Of a DNA stretch of 64,000 nucleotides, positions 8,809 to 18,647 are shown in pieces. Position 1 is the stretch's first letter. Each line of letters opens with the position of its first letter. The DNA is from Streptomyces drozdowiczii. GTDB lineage: Bacteria > Actinomycetota > Actinomycetes > Streptomycetales > Streptomycetaceae. The stretch is taken from positions 1,860,001 through 1,924,000 of the forward strand of contig NZ_CP098740.1 of NCBI RefSeq assembly GCF_026167665.1. The letters are read 5' to 3'. A model generated the notes under the pieces. The model was not told the origin of the DNA. It worked only from the letters and a program-made list of their open reading frames with translations, and did not search any database. The position numbers and the translations under genes are program-made.

Positions 8809-9732
8809 ATGGGTTTTGAACCGCCGCAGCGTCTGGTGCGAGCGCTCGGTGAGTCGTACGGGGATACGGCCGCCGGGGACTGGCTCGCGGGGCTCCCCGC
8901 ACTGACCGAGCAGGCGCTGGCCGCGACCGGCCGCGCCCCGGTCGTGGAGCGGGTCGCGGCCCCCGGCGGGCGCAGCAGTCTGGTTCTGCTGGTCCGGGGG
9001 GCCGACGGCACCCCGGCCGCCCTGAAGCTGGCCCCCTCCGGTGCCGCGCCGGGGCTGGAAGCGGCGGCGCTGGCGCACTGGAACGGCTGGGGCGCGGTGC
9101 GGCTGCTCGACCCCGCGGACGGCGGGCGGCCCGTGGCGGGGGCGCTGCTGCTGGAGCGGCTGCACCCCGAGATGTCGCTGCGGTCGCTGCCGGAGGCGAA
9201 GGCGCTCCTGGAGGCGGCCGGGACGGTGCGCCGGCTGTGGGTCGAGCCGCCGGCCGGGCACGGCTTCGAGACGGTCACCGAGCGGACCGGGCGGCGGGTG
9301 GACGCCATGCGCGCCTCCGCCGCGTCGGACCCCGCCCTCGAGCCCCTGGTCACCGCGGCGCTGGCGGCCCGGGACGAGCTGGTCGCCGGCTCCCCCGAGA
9401 CGTTGCTGCTGCACGGCAACTTCCGGCAGAGCAAGGTGCTCGCGGGTGAGCGGGCGCCCTGGCTGACGGTCGGGCCCGAGCCGCTGGTCGGTGAGCGGGC
9501 GTACGACCTGGCGCGGCTGGTCCGGGACCGGGTGGAGGACCTGATCGCGTCGCCCGCCGGGGCGACGACGGCCCGGCGCAGGGTCAAGAAGCTCGCGGAC
9601 TCGCTGGACGTGGACCAGGAGCGGCTGCACGGCTGGACGCTGTTCCGTGCCGTGGAGTCGGGCACCCGGGCGCTGGCGGCCGGGCGCCGTCAGGAGGGCG
9701 AAGTGACGCTGGAGTTCGCGGGCTGGCTGTAG
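8809..9732 (+). CDS. Aminoglycoside/hydroxyurea phosphotransferase-fold protein, probable pseudokinase
   Basis: The 307-residue product has the C-lobe landmarks of the APH superfamily: LLLHGNFRQSKVL (catalytic loop, about residues 200-212) and PLVGERAYDLARLV. In active kinases the loop reads HGD; here the aspartate is asparagine (HGN). The usual metal-binding aspartate before PLVG is also absent (LTVGPEPLVG). This suggests a catalytically weak or inactive member of the hydroxyurea-phosphotransferase branch. It is the last gene of a three-gene plus-strand unit and faces proS across a 15-bp hairpin. Substrate and resistance phenotype cannot be inferred. Confidence 0.68.
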   Translation: MGFEPPQRLVRALGESYGDTAAGDWLAGLPALTEQALAATGRAPVVERVAAPGGRSSLVLLVRGADGTPAALKLAPSGAAPGLEAAALAHWNGWGAVRLLDPADGGRPVAGALLLERLHPEMSLRSLPEAKALLEAAGTVRRLWVEPPAGHGFETVTERTGRRVDAMRASAASDPALEPLVTAALAARDELVAGSPETLLLHGNFRQSKVLAGERAPWLTVGPEPLVGERAYDLARLVRDRVEDLIASPAGATTARRRVKKLADSLDVDQERLHGWTLFRAVESGTRALAAGRRQEGEVTLEFAGWL

Positions 9733-9742
9733 GTCATGCGTA

Positions 9743-9776
9743 AGGGCCCCGCACGGAGCGTTCCGTGCGGGGCCCT
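9743..9776. terminator. Bidirectional terminator between the kinase-fold gene and proS
   Basis: A perfect 15-bp stem (9743-9757 with 9762-9776) with a 4-base loop lies between two convergent genes, 10 bases after one stop codon and 16 bases from the other. Confidence 0.85.
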
Positions 9777-9791
9777 CGCGCGTGAGGAGCG

Positions 9792-11495
9792 TCAGTCCTG
9801 CTGCTCGGAGAGGCGGGCGATGGCCTCCTCGACCGTCAGCTCCTCGCGCTCGCCGGTGCGGCGGTCCTTCAGCTCCAGGACGCCTTCGGCCGAGCGGCGG
9901 CCGGCGACCAGGATCTTCGGGACGCCGATCAGCTCGGAGTCGGTGAACTTGACGCCGGGCGAGACGCCGGCGCGGTCGTCCACCAGGACGCGCAGTCCGG
10001 CGGCGGCCAGCTTGTCGGAGACCTCCAGGGCCAGTTCGGTCTGGAGGGCCTTGCCGGCGGCGACGACGTGGACGTCGGCCGGGGCGACCTCGCGGGGCCA
10101 GCACAGGCCCTTGTCGTCGGCGGTCTGCTCGGCGAGGGCGGCCACGGCACGGGAGACGCCGATGCCGTACGAGCCCATGGTGACGCGGACGGGCTTGCCC
10201 TGCTGGCCGAGCACGTCGAGCGCGAAGATGTCGGCGTACTTGCGGCCGAGCTGGAAGATGTGGCCGATCTCGATGGCGCGGTCGACCTGGAGGCCGGTGC
10301 CGCACTTGGGGCAGGGGTCGCCCGCCTCGACCACGACGACGTCGAGGTAGTCGTCCACCTCGAAGTCGCGGCCCGCGACGACGTTCTTCGCGTGCTTGCC
10401 GTCCTTGTTGGCGCCGGTGATCCAGGCGGTGCCGGGGGCGACGCGGGGGTCGGCGATGTAGCGGACCTTCTCCAGGCCCTGGGGGCCGACGTAGCCGCGT
10501 ACGAGGTCGGGACGGCCGACGAAGTCCTCGGCGGTGACCAGCTCGACCACGGCCGGGGCCAGGTGCTCGCCCAGCTTGCCGAGGTCCACCTCGCGGTCGC
10601 CGGGCACGCCCACGGCGACGATCTCGCCGTCGACCTTGACCAGCAGGTTCTTCAGCGTGGCGGAGGCCGCCACGCCGAGGTGGGCGGCCAGGGTCTCGAT
10701 GGTCGGGGTGTCGGGGGTGTCCAGTTCCTCGACGGGGCCGATACCCGAGGCGTCGCCGGCGGTGGCGTTGAAGGTGACGGCCTCGGTGTTGGCCGCGTAG
10801 TCGCAGTTCGGGCAGTCCACGAAGGTGTCCTCGCCGGCGGGCGCCGGCGCCAGGAACTCCTCGGAGGCGGAGCCGCCCATGGCGCCGGAGACGGCGGACA
10901 CGATGCGGTGGTCCAGGCCGAGCCGCTCGAAGATGCGGATGTACGCGGCGCGGTGCAGCTGGTACGCCTCGACCAGGCCCTCGTCCGTGGTGTCGAAGGA
11001 GTACGAGTCCTTCATCTGGAACTCGCGGCCGCGCAGCACACCGGCCCGGGGGCGGGCCTCGTCGCGGTACTTCGTCTGGATCTGGTACAGGATGACCGGC
11101 AGGTCCTTGTAGGACGAGCACATGTCCTTGACGACCTGGGTGAAGATCTCCTCGTGCGTGGGGCCGAGGAGGTAGTCGGAGCCCTTGCGGTCCTGGAGCC
11201 GGAACAGCAGGTCGCCGTACTCGTCGTACCGGCCGCTCGCCTCGTAGGGCTCCTTGGGCAGCAGCGCGGGGAGCAGGACCTCCTGGCCGCCGATGGCGTC
11301 CATCTCCTCGCGGACGACGCGGGTGATGTTCTCCAGGACCTTCTTGCCGAGCGGCAGCCAGGACCAGATTCCGGCAGCGGTGCGTCGTACGTAGCCGGCT
11401 CGGACGAGGAGCTTGTGGTTGAGCGTCTCGGCGTCCGCCGGGTCGTCGCGCAGTGTCTTGATCATCAATCGGGACATGCGCTGGACCTGGGCCAT
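9792..11495 (-). CDS. proS: Proline--tRNA ligase (bacterial long form)
   Basis: ProS charges tRNA-Pro. The 567-residue product starts [19 protein letters not shown] and carries class II motif 2 ([18 protein letters not shown]) and the DSYSFD segment. An inserted editing domain occupies about residues 225-410, followed by motif 3 (GSYGIGVSR) and the anticodon-binding domain ending [14 protein letters not shown]. Length and insert identify the bacterial-type enzyme with cis-editing of mischarged Ala-tRNA-Pro. It is monocistronic: a convergent hairpin lies downstream and a separate GNAT gene upstream. Confidence 0.97.
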   Translation of the reverse strand: MAQVQRMSRLMIKTLRDDPADAETLNHKLLVRAGYVRRTAAGIWSWLPLGKKVLENITRVVREEMDAIGGQEVLLPALLPKEPYEASGRYDEYGDLLFRLQDRKGSDYLLGPTHEEIFTQVVKDMCSSYKDLPVILYQIQTKYRDEARPRAGVLRGREFQMKDSYSFDTTDEGLVEAYQLHRAAYIRIFERLGLDHRIVSAVSGAMGGSASEEFLAPAPAGEDTFVDCPNCDYAANTEAVTFNATAGDASGIGPVEELDTPDTPTIETLAAHLGVAASATLKNLLVKVDGEIVAVGVPGDREVDLGKLGEHLAPAVVELVTAEDFVGRPDLVRGYVGPQGLEKVRYIADPRVAPGTAWITGANKDGKHAKNVVAGRDFEVDDYLDVVVVEAGDPCPKCGTGLQVDRAIEIGHIFQLGRKYADIFALDVLGQQGKPVRVTMGSYGIGVSRAVAALAEQTADDKGLCWPREVAPADVHVVAAGKALQTELALEVSDKLAAAGLRVLVDDRAGVSPGVKFTDSELIGVPKILVAGRRSAEGVLELKDRRTGEREELTVEEAIARLSEQQD

Positions 11496-11568
11496 GGTGA
11501 ACTCCTGCTCGGAAGGGTGATGGGCCCGAGGTTAGCGGGGCGGCCCGTGCGGGCGGAAATCCATTCCC

Positions 11569-12135
11569 TCACGTACGGCGCAGTGGCAGGGGCGCTCCCA
11601 TCACCGCGTACGGCTTGGGGGCGCTGGGGAAGAGCACCTGGCGGGCGAGGTCCTGGTAGCCGAGGGAGCGGTAGAGGCCGCGGGCCGGGCTCTCGGTGTC
11701 GATCGCGGAGAGGATCGAGCGGGGCTGGGCGACCGCGTCGGTGATGGTGGTGATCAGGGTGCGGCCGATGCCCCGGTTCTGGAAGTCCGGGTGGACGTGG
11801 AGCTCGGTGATCACGAAGGCGTCGTCCAGCCAGTGGGCGCTGCCGGTGGCGCGGAGATAGGGCTCGACCACGGTGGACCACCAGTGGCCGCGGTCGTTGG
11901 GCATGCCGTAGACGAAGCCGACGAGGCGGCCCTCGGGTGTGAGGGCGCCGAGCGCGCGGGCGTGCGGGTGGTCGAGGTGCCGGAGCACGATGTGCCGGCG
12001 GACCTCGACCTCTCCGGCGCTCAGGCCGAAGGCGACGGCCTGGACGGCCAGGGCCTCGTCGACGCGGGCCGCGAGGTCGATCGGCCCGACCCGGACGCCG
12101 GTGGTGCGGGGTCCGCCCCCGGAATCTGCTGCCAT
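11569..12135 (-). CDS. GNAT family N-acetyltransferase
   Basis: The 188-residue product contains a complete GNAT core. The acetyl-CoA site is seen as ELHVHPDFQNRGIGRTLI (motif A, QxxGxG/A) followed by SPARGLYRSLGYQ (motif B). The substrate is unknown. It starts at ATG 12135, the only convincing start, and is followed by proS on the same strand after 73 bases. Immediately upstream is the 162-bp inverted-repeat element, only 27 bases from the start codon. That element therefore occupies the promoter region and may influence expression. Confidence 0.88.
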   Translation of the reverse strand: MAADSGGGPRTTGVRVGPIDLAARVDEALAVQAVAFGLSAGEVEVRRHIVLRHLDHPHARALGALTPEGRLVGFVYGMPNDRGHWWSTVVEPYLRATGSAHWLDDAFVITELHVHPDFQNRGIGRTLITTITDAVAQPRSILSAIDTESPARGLYRSLGYQDLARQVLFPSAPKPYAVMGAPLPLRRT

Positions 12136-12162
12136 GGGCCGACCCTACTGTCCGGGCCGGCT

Positions 12163-12324
12163 GGGGTCTTTCGTTTGGATCAGGCTGGATCAGGGAGCGG
12201 GGCGTGGTGCGTGTGGCTGCAAGGCGGAGGAGGGCGACAACGCGGAGCGTTGGCAACCGACGACAACGCCGCAGACACGCGTGCCACGCCCCGCGAGCCC
12301 AGCATGATCCAAACGAAAGACCCC
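12163..12324. mobile_element. MITE-like inverted-repeat element, 162 bp
   Basis: The element is bounded by a perfect 20-bp terminal inverted repeat: GGGGTCTTTCGTTTGGATCA at 12163-12182 and its complement at 12305-12324. Further in, the arms pair again (GCGGGGCGTGG at 12197-12207 with 12284-12294), so the whole unit can fold into a long imperfect hairpin. It encodes no protein. I found no clear target-site duplication. It lies between two GNAT genes, close to the promoter of one and 13 bases after the stop of the other, so it could also act as a terminator. I have an impression of similar palindromes in other Streptomyces intergenic regions, not verified here. Confidence 0.6.
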
Positions 12325-12337
12325 CTGCGGGGGCCGG

Positions 12338-13182
12338 TCAGAAGAGCACGCTCATGAAGGTGCCGGTCTCCCGGAAGCCGATGCGGCGGTACGCCTTGCG
12401 CGCGGGGTGTTGTAGTCGTTCACGTACAGGCTGACGACCGGGGCGACGTCGGCCAGCGCGTACCGCAGTACGGCGGCCATGCCGGTCTCGGAGAGGCCGC
12501 GCCCGCGGAATTCCGGGGCGACCCACACCCCCTGGATCTGGCACGCCTGCGGGGTGGTGGCGCCGATCTCCGCCTTGAAGACGACCTTGCCGTCGTCGAT
12601 GCGGGCGAAGGAGCGGCCGGCGCCGATGAGTTCGGCGACGCGGGCCTGGTAGAGGAGTCCGCCGTCGCCGGCGAGCGGGGAGACGCCGACCTCCTCGGTG
12701 AACATGTCCACGCAGGCGGGCATCAGGATGTCCATCTCGTCCTTGCGGACGCGGCGGACGAGCGGGTCGGGTTCCACGTCGGCGGACGGGCTCTCGGTGA
12801 CCATGAGGGGCTGGTTGGCCCGGACCTCGCGGGCGGGGCCCCAGCCCGGTTCGAGGAGGCGCCACAGCTCGGCGGTGGGTTCGGCGGGGCCGACGATCGA
12901 GGAGCAGCGGCGGCCGGCCCGGCGGGCGCGGTCGGCGAAGGCGCGGACGGCTTCGGGACCGGCGCAGATGGGGACGAGGTTGGCGCCCGAGTAGCACAGG
13001 GAGCGGAGCCGGCCGTCGGCGTACCAGCCCCACATCTCGCCGCCCAGGCGCCAGGGGTCGAGTCCGGCGATCTGGACGCGGGACGTCACGAAGGCGTTGG
13101 CCACGGGCTCGCTCTCCAGGACGGCGAGCGCGGCGCCGAGGTCGCTGGGTTCGAGGACCCGGGTAGTGGTGTGCGTCAACAC
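12338..13182 (-). CDS. Two-domain GNAT acetyltransferase (DUF4081-GNAT type), frameshifted in this sequence
   Basis: Frame-corrected, the product is 281 residues from GTG 13182, the usual length of the actinobacterial DUF4081-plus-GNAT family. The C-terminal GNAT domain shows QIQGVWVAPEFRGRGLSETGM and YVNDYNTP, and then in the next frame ARKAYRRIGFRETGTFMSVLF. The shift occurs at about 12400-12406, where one base is missing from CCG(G)CGCGC. Without correction the protein ends in unrelated residues at 12352. Because the correct C-terminus is intact in the other frame, a sequencing deletion is more likely than decay. The acetyl acceptor is unknown. Confidence 0.82.
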
Positions 13183-13292
13183 GAGGGGGCCTCACCATGC
13201 GGTCTGCTGATTTCCGCACTGTAACCGAAGAGCCCGGGCGACGCCGCCCGTGCCCGGGAACAGCTGTGCGCACCCGCCGTCGGCCCGCACAC

Positions 13293-13331
13293 GGAAGCGC
13301 CCCGCCGAGGGGTTCCTCGGGGGGCGCTTCC
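13293..13331 (-). terminator. Terminator after ispG
   Basis: Arms 13293-13310 and 13315-13331 form a long GC stem with a single bulged base and a 4-base loop, 16 bases after the ispG stop codon. It closes the aroA-side MEP gene cluster. Confidence 0.75.
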
Positions 13332-13346
13332 GGGGGCCGGGGACGG

Positions 13347-14500
<1,154 letters not shown>

Positions 14501-14686
14501 GCGCTGAGCATCCCCAAGGTGTGGATCGAGGTCCCGGTATCGGCGGGCTCCGGCCTTCGAGGTTACGTCACCGGGGGCGGCCGGGAGCACACCGCGTCCG
14601 GCCCCGTACGGAATGTCGGCCCGTCGGACGCACCCCGCACACCGCCGGTCACTCGCGGTGCACCGGGCGCGTCCGGCGCGCCCCGG

Positions 14687-15997
14687 TCAGGTGATCTTGA
14701 CCGGGTTGACCACGTCGGCGACGAGGACGAGCAGGGTGAAGCAGATGAAGACCCCGGCGACCACGTAGGCGACGGGCATCAGCTTGGCGACGTCGAACGG
14801 GCCGGGGTCGGGGCGCTTGAAGATCCGTGCCGTGTGCCGGCGCAGCGCCTCCCAGAGGGCTCCCGCGATGTGGCCGCCGTCGAGCGGGAGCAGCGGCAGC
14901 ATGTTGAAGAGGAACAGCGAGAGGTTGATGCCCGCGAGCAGGTTGAGCATCATCGCGATCTGGCTCTCCGTGGGCACGTCGAGCGCCATCACCTCGCCGC
15001 CGATCCTGGCGGCGCCGACCATGCCGACCGGGGAGTCCGCGGCGCGCTCGCCGCCTCCGAACGCGGCGTCCCAGAGGGCGGGGATCTTGGAGGGCAGGGC
15101 GATGATCGAGCGGACGCCGTTCTCCGCCATGTCGCCCATGCGGACCACGGATTCGCCGAAGGAGAGCGGCAGGATCTCCGACTTGGCCGCGAAGCCGAGG
15201 TAGCCGGCGGTGACGAACTTGCCGGGGACGGGCTGGCCGTCGGAGTCCTTCTTGGCGACCGCGTTCTCCAGGAGCACCGCGTGCAGGGTCTTCTCCTGGC
15301 CGTCGCGCCGGACGGTGATGTCGGCGGGGCCCGTGGTGTCGCGGATGCGGTCGGAGAGGGTGTCCCAGGAGTCGATGCGGTCGCCGTCGAAGGCGACGAT
15401 CACGTCGCCCTTCTTCAGCCCGGCGGCCTGGGCCGGGGAGACGGCGTCGGACTTCTTGCAGGTGGTGCGCTCCGCGCTCTGCGGGATGACGCACTTCTGG
15501 ACGCCGGCGACCTCGGTGGTGTTGGTCTGGAAGCCGAAGGTCATGGCGACGCCGAGGAAGATCGCGACGGCCAGCACCAGGTTCATGAAGGGGCCGGCGA
15601 ACATCACGATGACGCGCTTCCACGGCTTGCGCGTGTAGAAGAGGCGGTCCTCGTCGCCCGGCTGGAGCTCCTCGAAGGAGGCGGATCTGGCGTCCTCGAT
15701 CATGCCGCGCCAGGGTGAGGTGGAGCGGGCCTCCAGCTTTCCGTCGGCGCCGGGCGGGAACATCCCGATCATCCGGATGTAGCCGCCGGCCGGGATGGCC
15801 TTGATGCCGTACTCCGTGTCGCCCTTCCTGCGGGACCAGACGGTGGGGCCGAAGCCGACCATGTACTGGGGGACGCGGATGCCGAAGAGCTTGGCGGTGG
15901 AGAGGTGGCCCAGCTCGTGCCAGGCGATGGAGAAGAGCAGACCGAACGCGAAGACGGCGATGCCGAGAATGGTCAGCAGGATCGTCGTCATGCTCAT
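14687..15997 (-). CDS. Site-2 protease family membrane metalloprotease (RseP/M50-like)
   Basis: The 436-residue product is an intramembrane zinc protease. The first membrane segment carries HELGH (residues 27-31). A second conserved motif, LPLDGGH, is near the C-terminus, and a PDZ domain lies between them around [17 protein letters not shown]. About four membrane helices are evident. In the family these enzymes cut anti-sigma factors or signal peptides within the membrane. ATG 15997 follows GGAGG and overlaps the dxr stop as ATGA, so it is co-translated with dxr. This dxr-protease-ispG order is common in actinobacteria. The substrate here is unknown. Confidence 0.92.
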   Translation of the reverse strand: MSMTTILLTILGIAVFAFGLLFSIAWHELGHLSTAKLFGIRVPQYMVGFGPTVWSRRKGDTEYGIKAIPAGGYIRMIGMFPPGADGKLEARSTSPWRGMIEDARSASFEELQPGDEDRLFYTRKPWKRVIVMFAGPFMNLVLAVAIFLGVAMTFGFQTNTTEVAGVQKCVIPQSAERTTCKKSDAVSPAQAAGLKKGDVIVAFDGDRIDSWDTLSDRIRDTTGPADITVRRDGQEKTLHAVLLENAVAKKDSDGQPVPGKFVTAGYLGFAAKSEILPLSFGESVVRMGDMAENGVRSIIALPSKIPALWDAAFGGGERAADSPVGMVGAARIGGEVMALDVPTESQIAMMLNLLAGINLSLFLFNMLPLLPLDGGHIAGALWEALRRHTARIFKRPDPGPFDVAKLMPVAYVVAGVFICFTLLVLVADVVNPVKIT

Positions 15998-17256
15998 GCG
16001 CGTGCCTCCGCAATGGCCTTGGCCGAGAGTTCCCGGGCCCGGGTCCGCGCCCAGGTCTCCGCTTCGAGTACGTCCGCGACGGTGAGAGAAGTTCCCGATT
16101 CCGGTGTGCCGTGTTCGCCCACCACCGCGGTGACCGTGTCCATGATGCCGTTGAAGGGCAGCTTCCCGGACAGGAACGCGTCGACGCACTCCTCGTTGGC
16201 CGCGTTGAACACGGCGGGCGCGGTGCCGCCGAGCGCGCCGACGTGCCGGGCGAGGCCGACGGACGGGAAGGCTTCGGTGTCCAGCGGGATGAACTCCCAG
16301 GTGGACGCCTTCGTCCAGTCGAACGCGGGCGCCGCTTCGGGCACGCGCATCGGCCAGCCGAGCCCGATGGCGATCGGGCCGCGCATGTCGGGCGGGGTGG
16401 CCTGGGCGAGCGTGGAGCCGTCGGTGAACTCGACCATGGAGTGCACGTACGACTGGGGGTGGACGACGACCTCGATGCGGTCGAAGGGGATGTCGTAGAG
16501 CAGGTGCGCCTCGATGACTTCGAGGCCCTTGTTGACCAGGGTGGCCGAGTTCACGGTGATGACCGGGCCCATCGCCCAGGTCGGGTGCGCGAGGGCCTGC
16601 TCGGGGGTGACCTCGGCCAGCTCGCTCCTGGTGCGGCCGCGGAAGGGGCCGCCGGACGCGGTGACGACCAGCCGGCGCACATCGGCGCGGGTGCCGGCGG
16701 CGAGCGCCTGGAAGAGCGCTGCGTGCTCGGAGTCGACGGGGATGATCTGCCCCGGGGCGGCCAGCGCCTTGACCAGGGGGCCGCCGACGATCAGGGACTC
16801 CTTGTTGGCGAGCGCCAGGGTGCGGCCCGCCTTCAGGGCGGCCAGGGTCGGGGCGAGGCCGATGGAGCCGGTGATCCCGTTGAGCACGGTGTGGCAGTCG
16901 CTCGCGGCCAGCTCCGTCGCCGCGTCGGGTCCGGCGAGGATCTCGGGAAGCGGCTCGCCCGCCCCGTACTCCTGGCGCAGCGCCTCGCGCAGGGCGGGTA
17001 CGGCGTCGGGCGAGGCGACGCCGACGGTGCGCACCCTCAGCAGGCGGGCCTGCTCGGCGAGGAGGGCGACCCGGCCGCCGGCCGCGGACAGCGCGGTGAC
17101 GCGGAAGAGGTCGGGGTTGCGCAGCACCAGGTCGATGGCCTGGGTGCCGATGGACCCGGTGGAGCCGAGGATGACGAGATCCCGGCGTCCTTCCACGGCG
17201 TCGAAGACGAGGTGCGGGTCGGCGAGAGGGGCAGGGCTGTCGGTCATGGGCCCCAT
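15994..17256 (-). CDS. dxr: 1-deoxy-D-xylulose 5-phosphate reductoisomerase
   Basis: Dxr catalyses the committed MEP-pathway step, converting DXP to methylerythritol 4-phosphate with NADPH. The 420-residue product has the nucleotide-binding [14 protein letters not shown] near the N-terminus, the metal-binding [10 protein letters not shown] region, the flexible-loop ASGGPFRGR, and [14 protein letters not shown]. An internal ATG three codons in is an alternative start. It is followed by the site-2 protease (4-base overlap) and ispG, so two MEP enzymes are in one unit. Confidence 0.97.
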   Translation of the reverse strand: MGPMTDSPAPLADPHLVFDAVEGRRDLVILGSTGSIGTQAIDLVLRNPDLFRVTALSAAGGRVALLAEQARLLRVRTVGVASPDAVPALREALRQEYGAGEPLPEILAGPDAATELAASDCHTVLNGITGSIGLAPTLAALKAGRTLALANKESLIVGGPLVKALAAPGQIIPVDSEHAALFQALAAGTRADVRRLVVTASGGPFRGRTRSELAEVTPEQALAHPTWAMGPVITVNSATLVNKGLEVIEAHLLYDIPFDRIEVVVHPQSYVHSMVEFTDGSTLAQATPPDMRGPIAIGLGWPMRVPEAAPAFDWTKASTWEFIPLDTEAFPSVGLARHVGALGGTAPAVFNAANEECVDAFLSGKLPFNGIMDTVTAVVGEHGTPESGTSLTVADVLEAETWARTRARELSAKAIAEARA

Positions 17257-17334
17257 TGTCGCCGCTCCCTCTGTGCGCGGGGACAGGGTGTCCCGGGACG
17301 ACCCGTCCGTGTCCCCCGTCCCCGCGCTCCCCTC

Positions 17335-18568
17335 TCAGCCGGTGGCGGCGGCGAACGCCTCGTGGAAGCCGGGGAAGGTCTTGCGTACGCAGCCCGGGTC
17401 GTCGTACGTGATGCCGGGGGTGCGCAGGCCCGCGACGGCGAACGACATGACGATGCGGTGGTCGCCGTGCGTCTCGATCTCGACGGGCTCGGGCGTGCCG
17501 GGCCGGATCTCGATCCAGTCGGGGCCCGTGGCGACCGTGATGCCCATGCGCCGCAGGTTGTCCGCGCACGCCTCCAGCCGGTCGCACTCCTTCACGCGGG
17601 TGTTGCCGACGTCCTCGATGCGTACGGGCCCCGAGGCGAAGGGGGCGATCGCGGCGAGCGTGGGCATGGTGTCGGAGATGTCGCGCATGTTGACGGTGAG
17701 GCCGCTGAGGGTGCCGGTCGAGCGGACCGTGGTGGCGCCGTCCTCCATGGTGACGTCGGCGCCCATGCGGCGCAGGACGTCGGTGAACCGCAGGTCCCCT
17801 GGAGGGCGCCCTCGGCGAGTCCGGGGACGGTGATCTCGCGGCCGGTGAGGGCGGCGGCGGCGAAGAAGTAGCTCGCGGTGGAGGCGTCGGGTTCGACGGC
17901 GTAGGTGGTGGCGCGGTAGCCGCCGGGCTCCACGGTGAAGACGGTGCCGTCGGGGCCGCCGCGGGCGACCCGGGCGCCGAAGGAGCGCATCATCGCGAGG
18001 GTGATCTCGATGTAGGGCGCCGAGACGAGGTCGGTGACGGTGATCCGGAGCCCGGTCTCCGTGAGCGGGCCGAGCATCAGCAGGGCGGTGAGGTACTGGC
18101 TGGACTGCCCGGCGTCCAGGGTGAGTTCGCCGCCCTTGATGCCGGCGGCCTCGATGCGCAGCGGGTGGTGGCCCTCGGCCTCCTCGTGGCGCAGGTCGAC
18201 GCCGAGGGTGCGCAGGGCCTCGGTGAGCGGGGCGAGGGGCGGCGGCGCATCTGCGCGGAGGCGTCGAAGCGGTAGCTGCCGCGGGCGCCGGCCGCCGCGA
18301 GGGTGGGCAGGAAGCGGGCGGTGGTGGCCCCGTCGCGGCAGTAGACGTCGGCCTCGGTGGCGGCGGGCCCGGCGGGGCGGCCGGTGATGTGCCAGGCGTC
18401 CGCCTCCTGCTCGACCGCGTAGCCGAGCGCGGTCAGACCGGCCGCGAAGCCCTCGGTGTCGTCGGAGCTCAGCGGGCGTACGAGCGTGCTGCGGCCGTTC
18501 GCGGCGGCGGCCAGGAAGAGGGCGCGCGCGGTGACGGACTTGGAGCCGGGGACATGGATGACGGTCAC
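17335..18568 (-). CDS. aroA: 3-phosphoshikimate 1-carboxyvinyltransferase (EPSP synthase), two frameshifts in this sequence
   Basis: AroA joins shikimate-3-phosphate and PEP in aromatic amino acid synthesis. Three consecutive frames together give a full enzyme. [18 protein letters not shown] and [10 protein letters not shown] are N-terminal, [15 protein letters not shown] and [15 protein letters not shown] are central, and [17 protein letters not shown] and [17 protein letters not shown] are C-terminal. The breaks are at the runs 18236-18239 and 17796-17799, and each is cured by one extra C or G. The corrected length is 411 residues from GTG 18568. The in-frame ATG at 18598 abuts a terminator hairpin and has no ribosome site. 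All substrate-binding motifs survive, so two sequencing deletions are the best explanation. Confidence 0.92.
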
Positions 18569-18603
18569 GGGCGTCCATCCTGCCGTGGACCGGGGCATGC
18601 GAA

Positions 18604-18632
18604 GGGGCGCGTCCAGCGACTGGACGCGCCCC
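18604..18632 (-). terminator. Terminator between the acyl-CoA dehydrogenase gene and aroA
   Basis: A perfect 13-bp stem (18604-18616 with 18620-18632) with a 3-base loop begins 16 bases after the acyl-CoA dehydrogenase stop codon. It also argues for the downstream GTG 18568 as the aroA start. Confidence 0.75.
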
Positions 18633-18647
18633 GCACGGGCCGGTGGT

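Noticed and set aside
8809..9732. Aminoglycoside resistance gene
   Set aside because: The fold is of that superfamily but the catalytic Asp is replaced; no basis for a resistance call.
16000..17587. Extension of the site-2-protease frame far upstream through dxr and into aroA
   Set aside because: Continuous only because stop codons are rare at this GC content; ATG 15997 has GGAGG and the protein family starts there.
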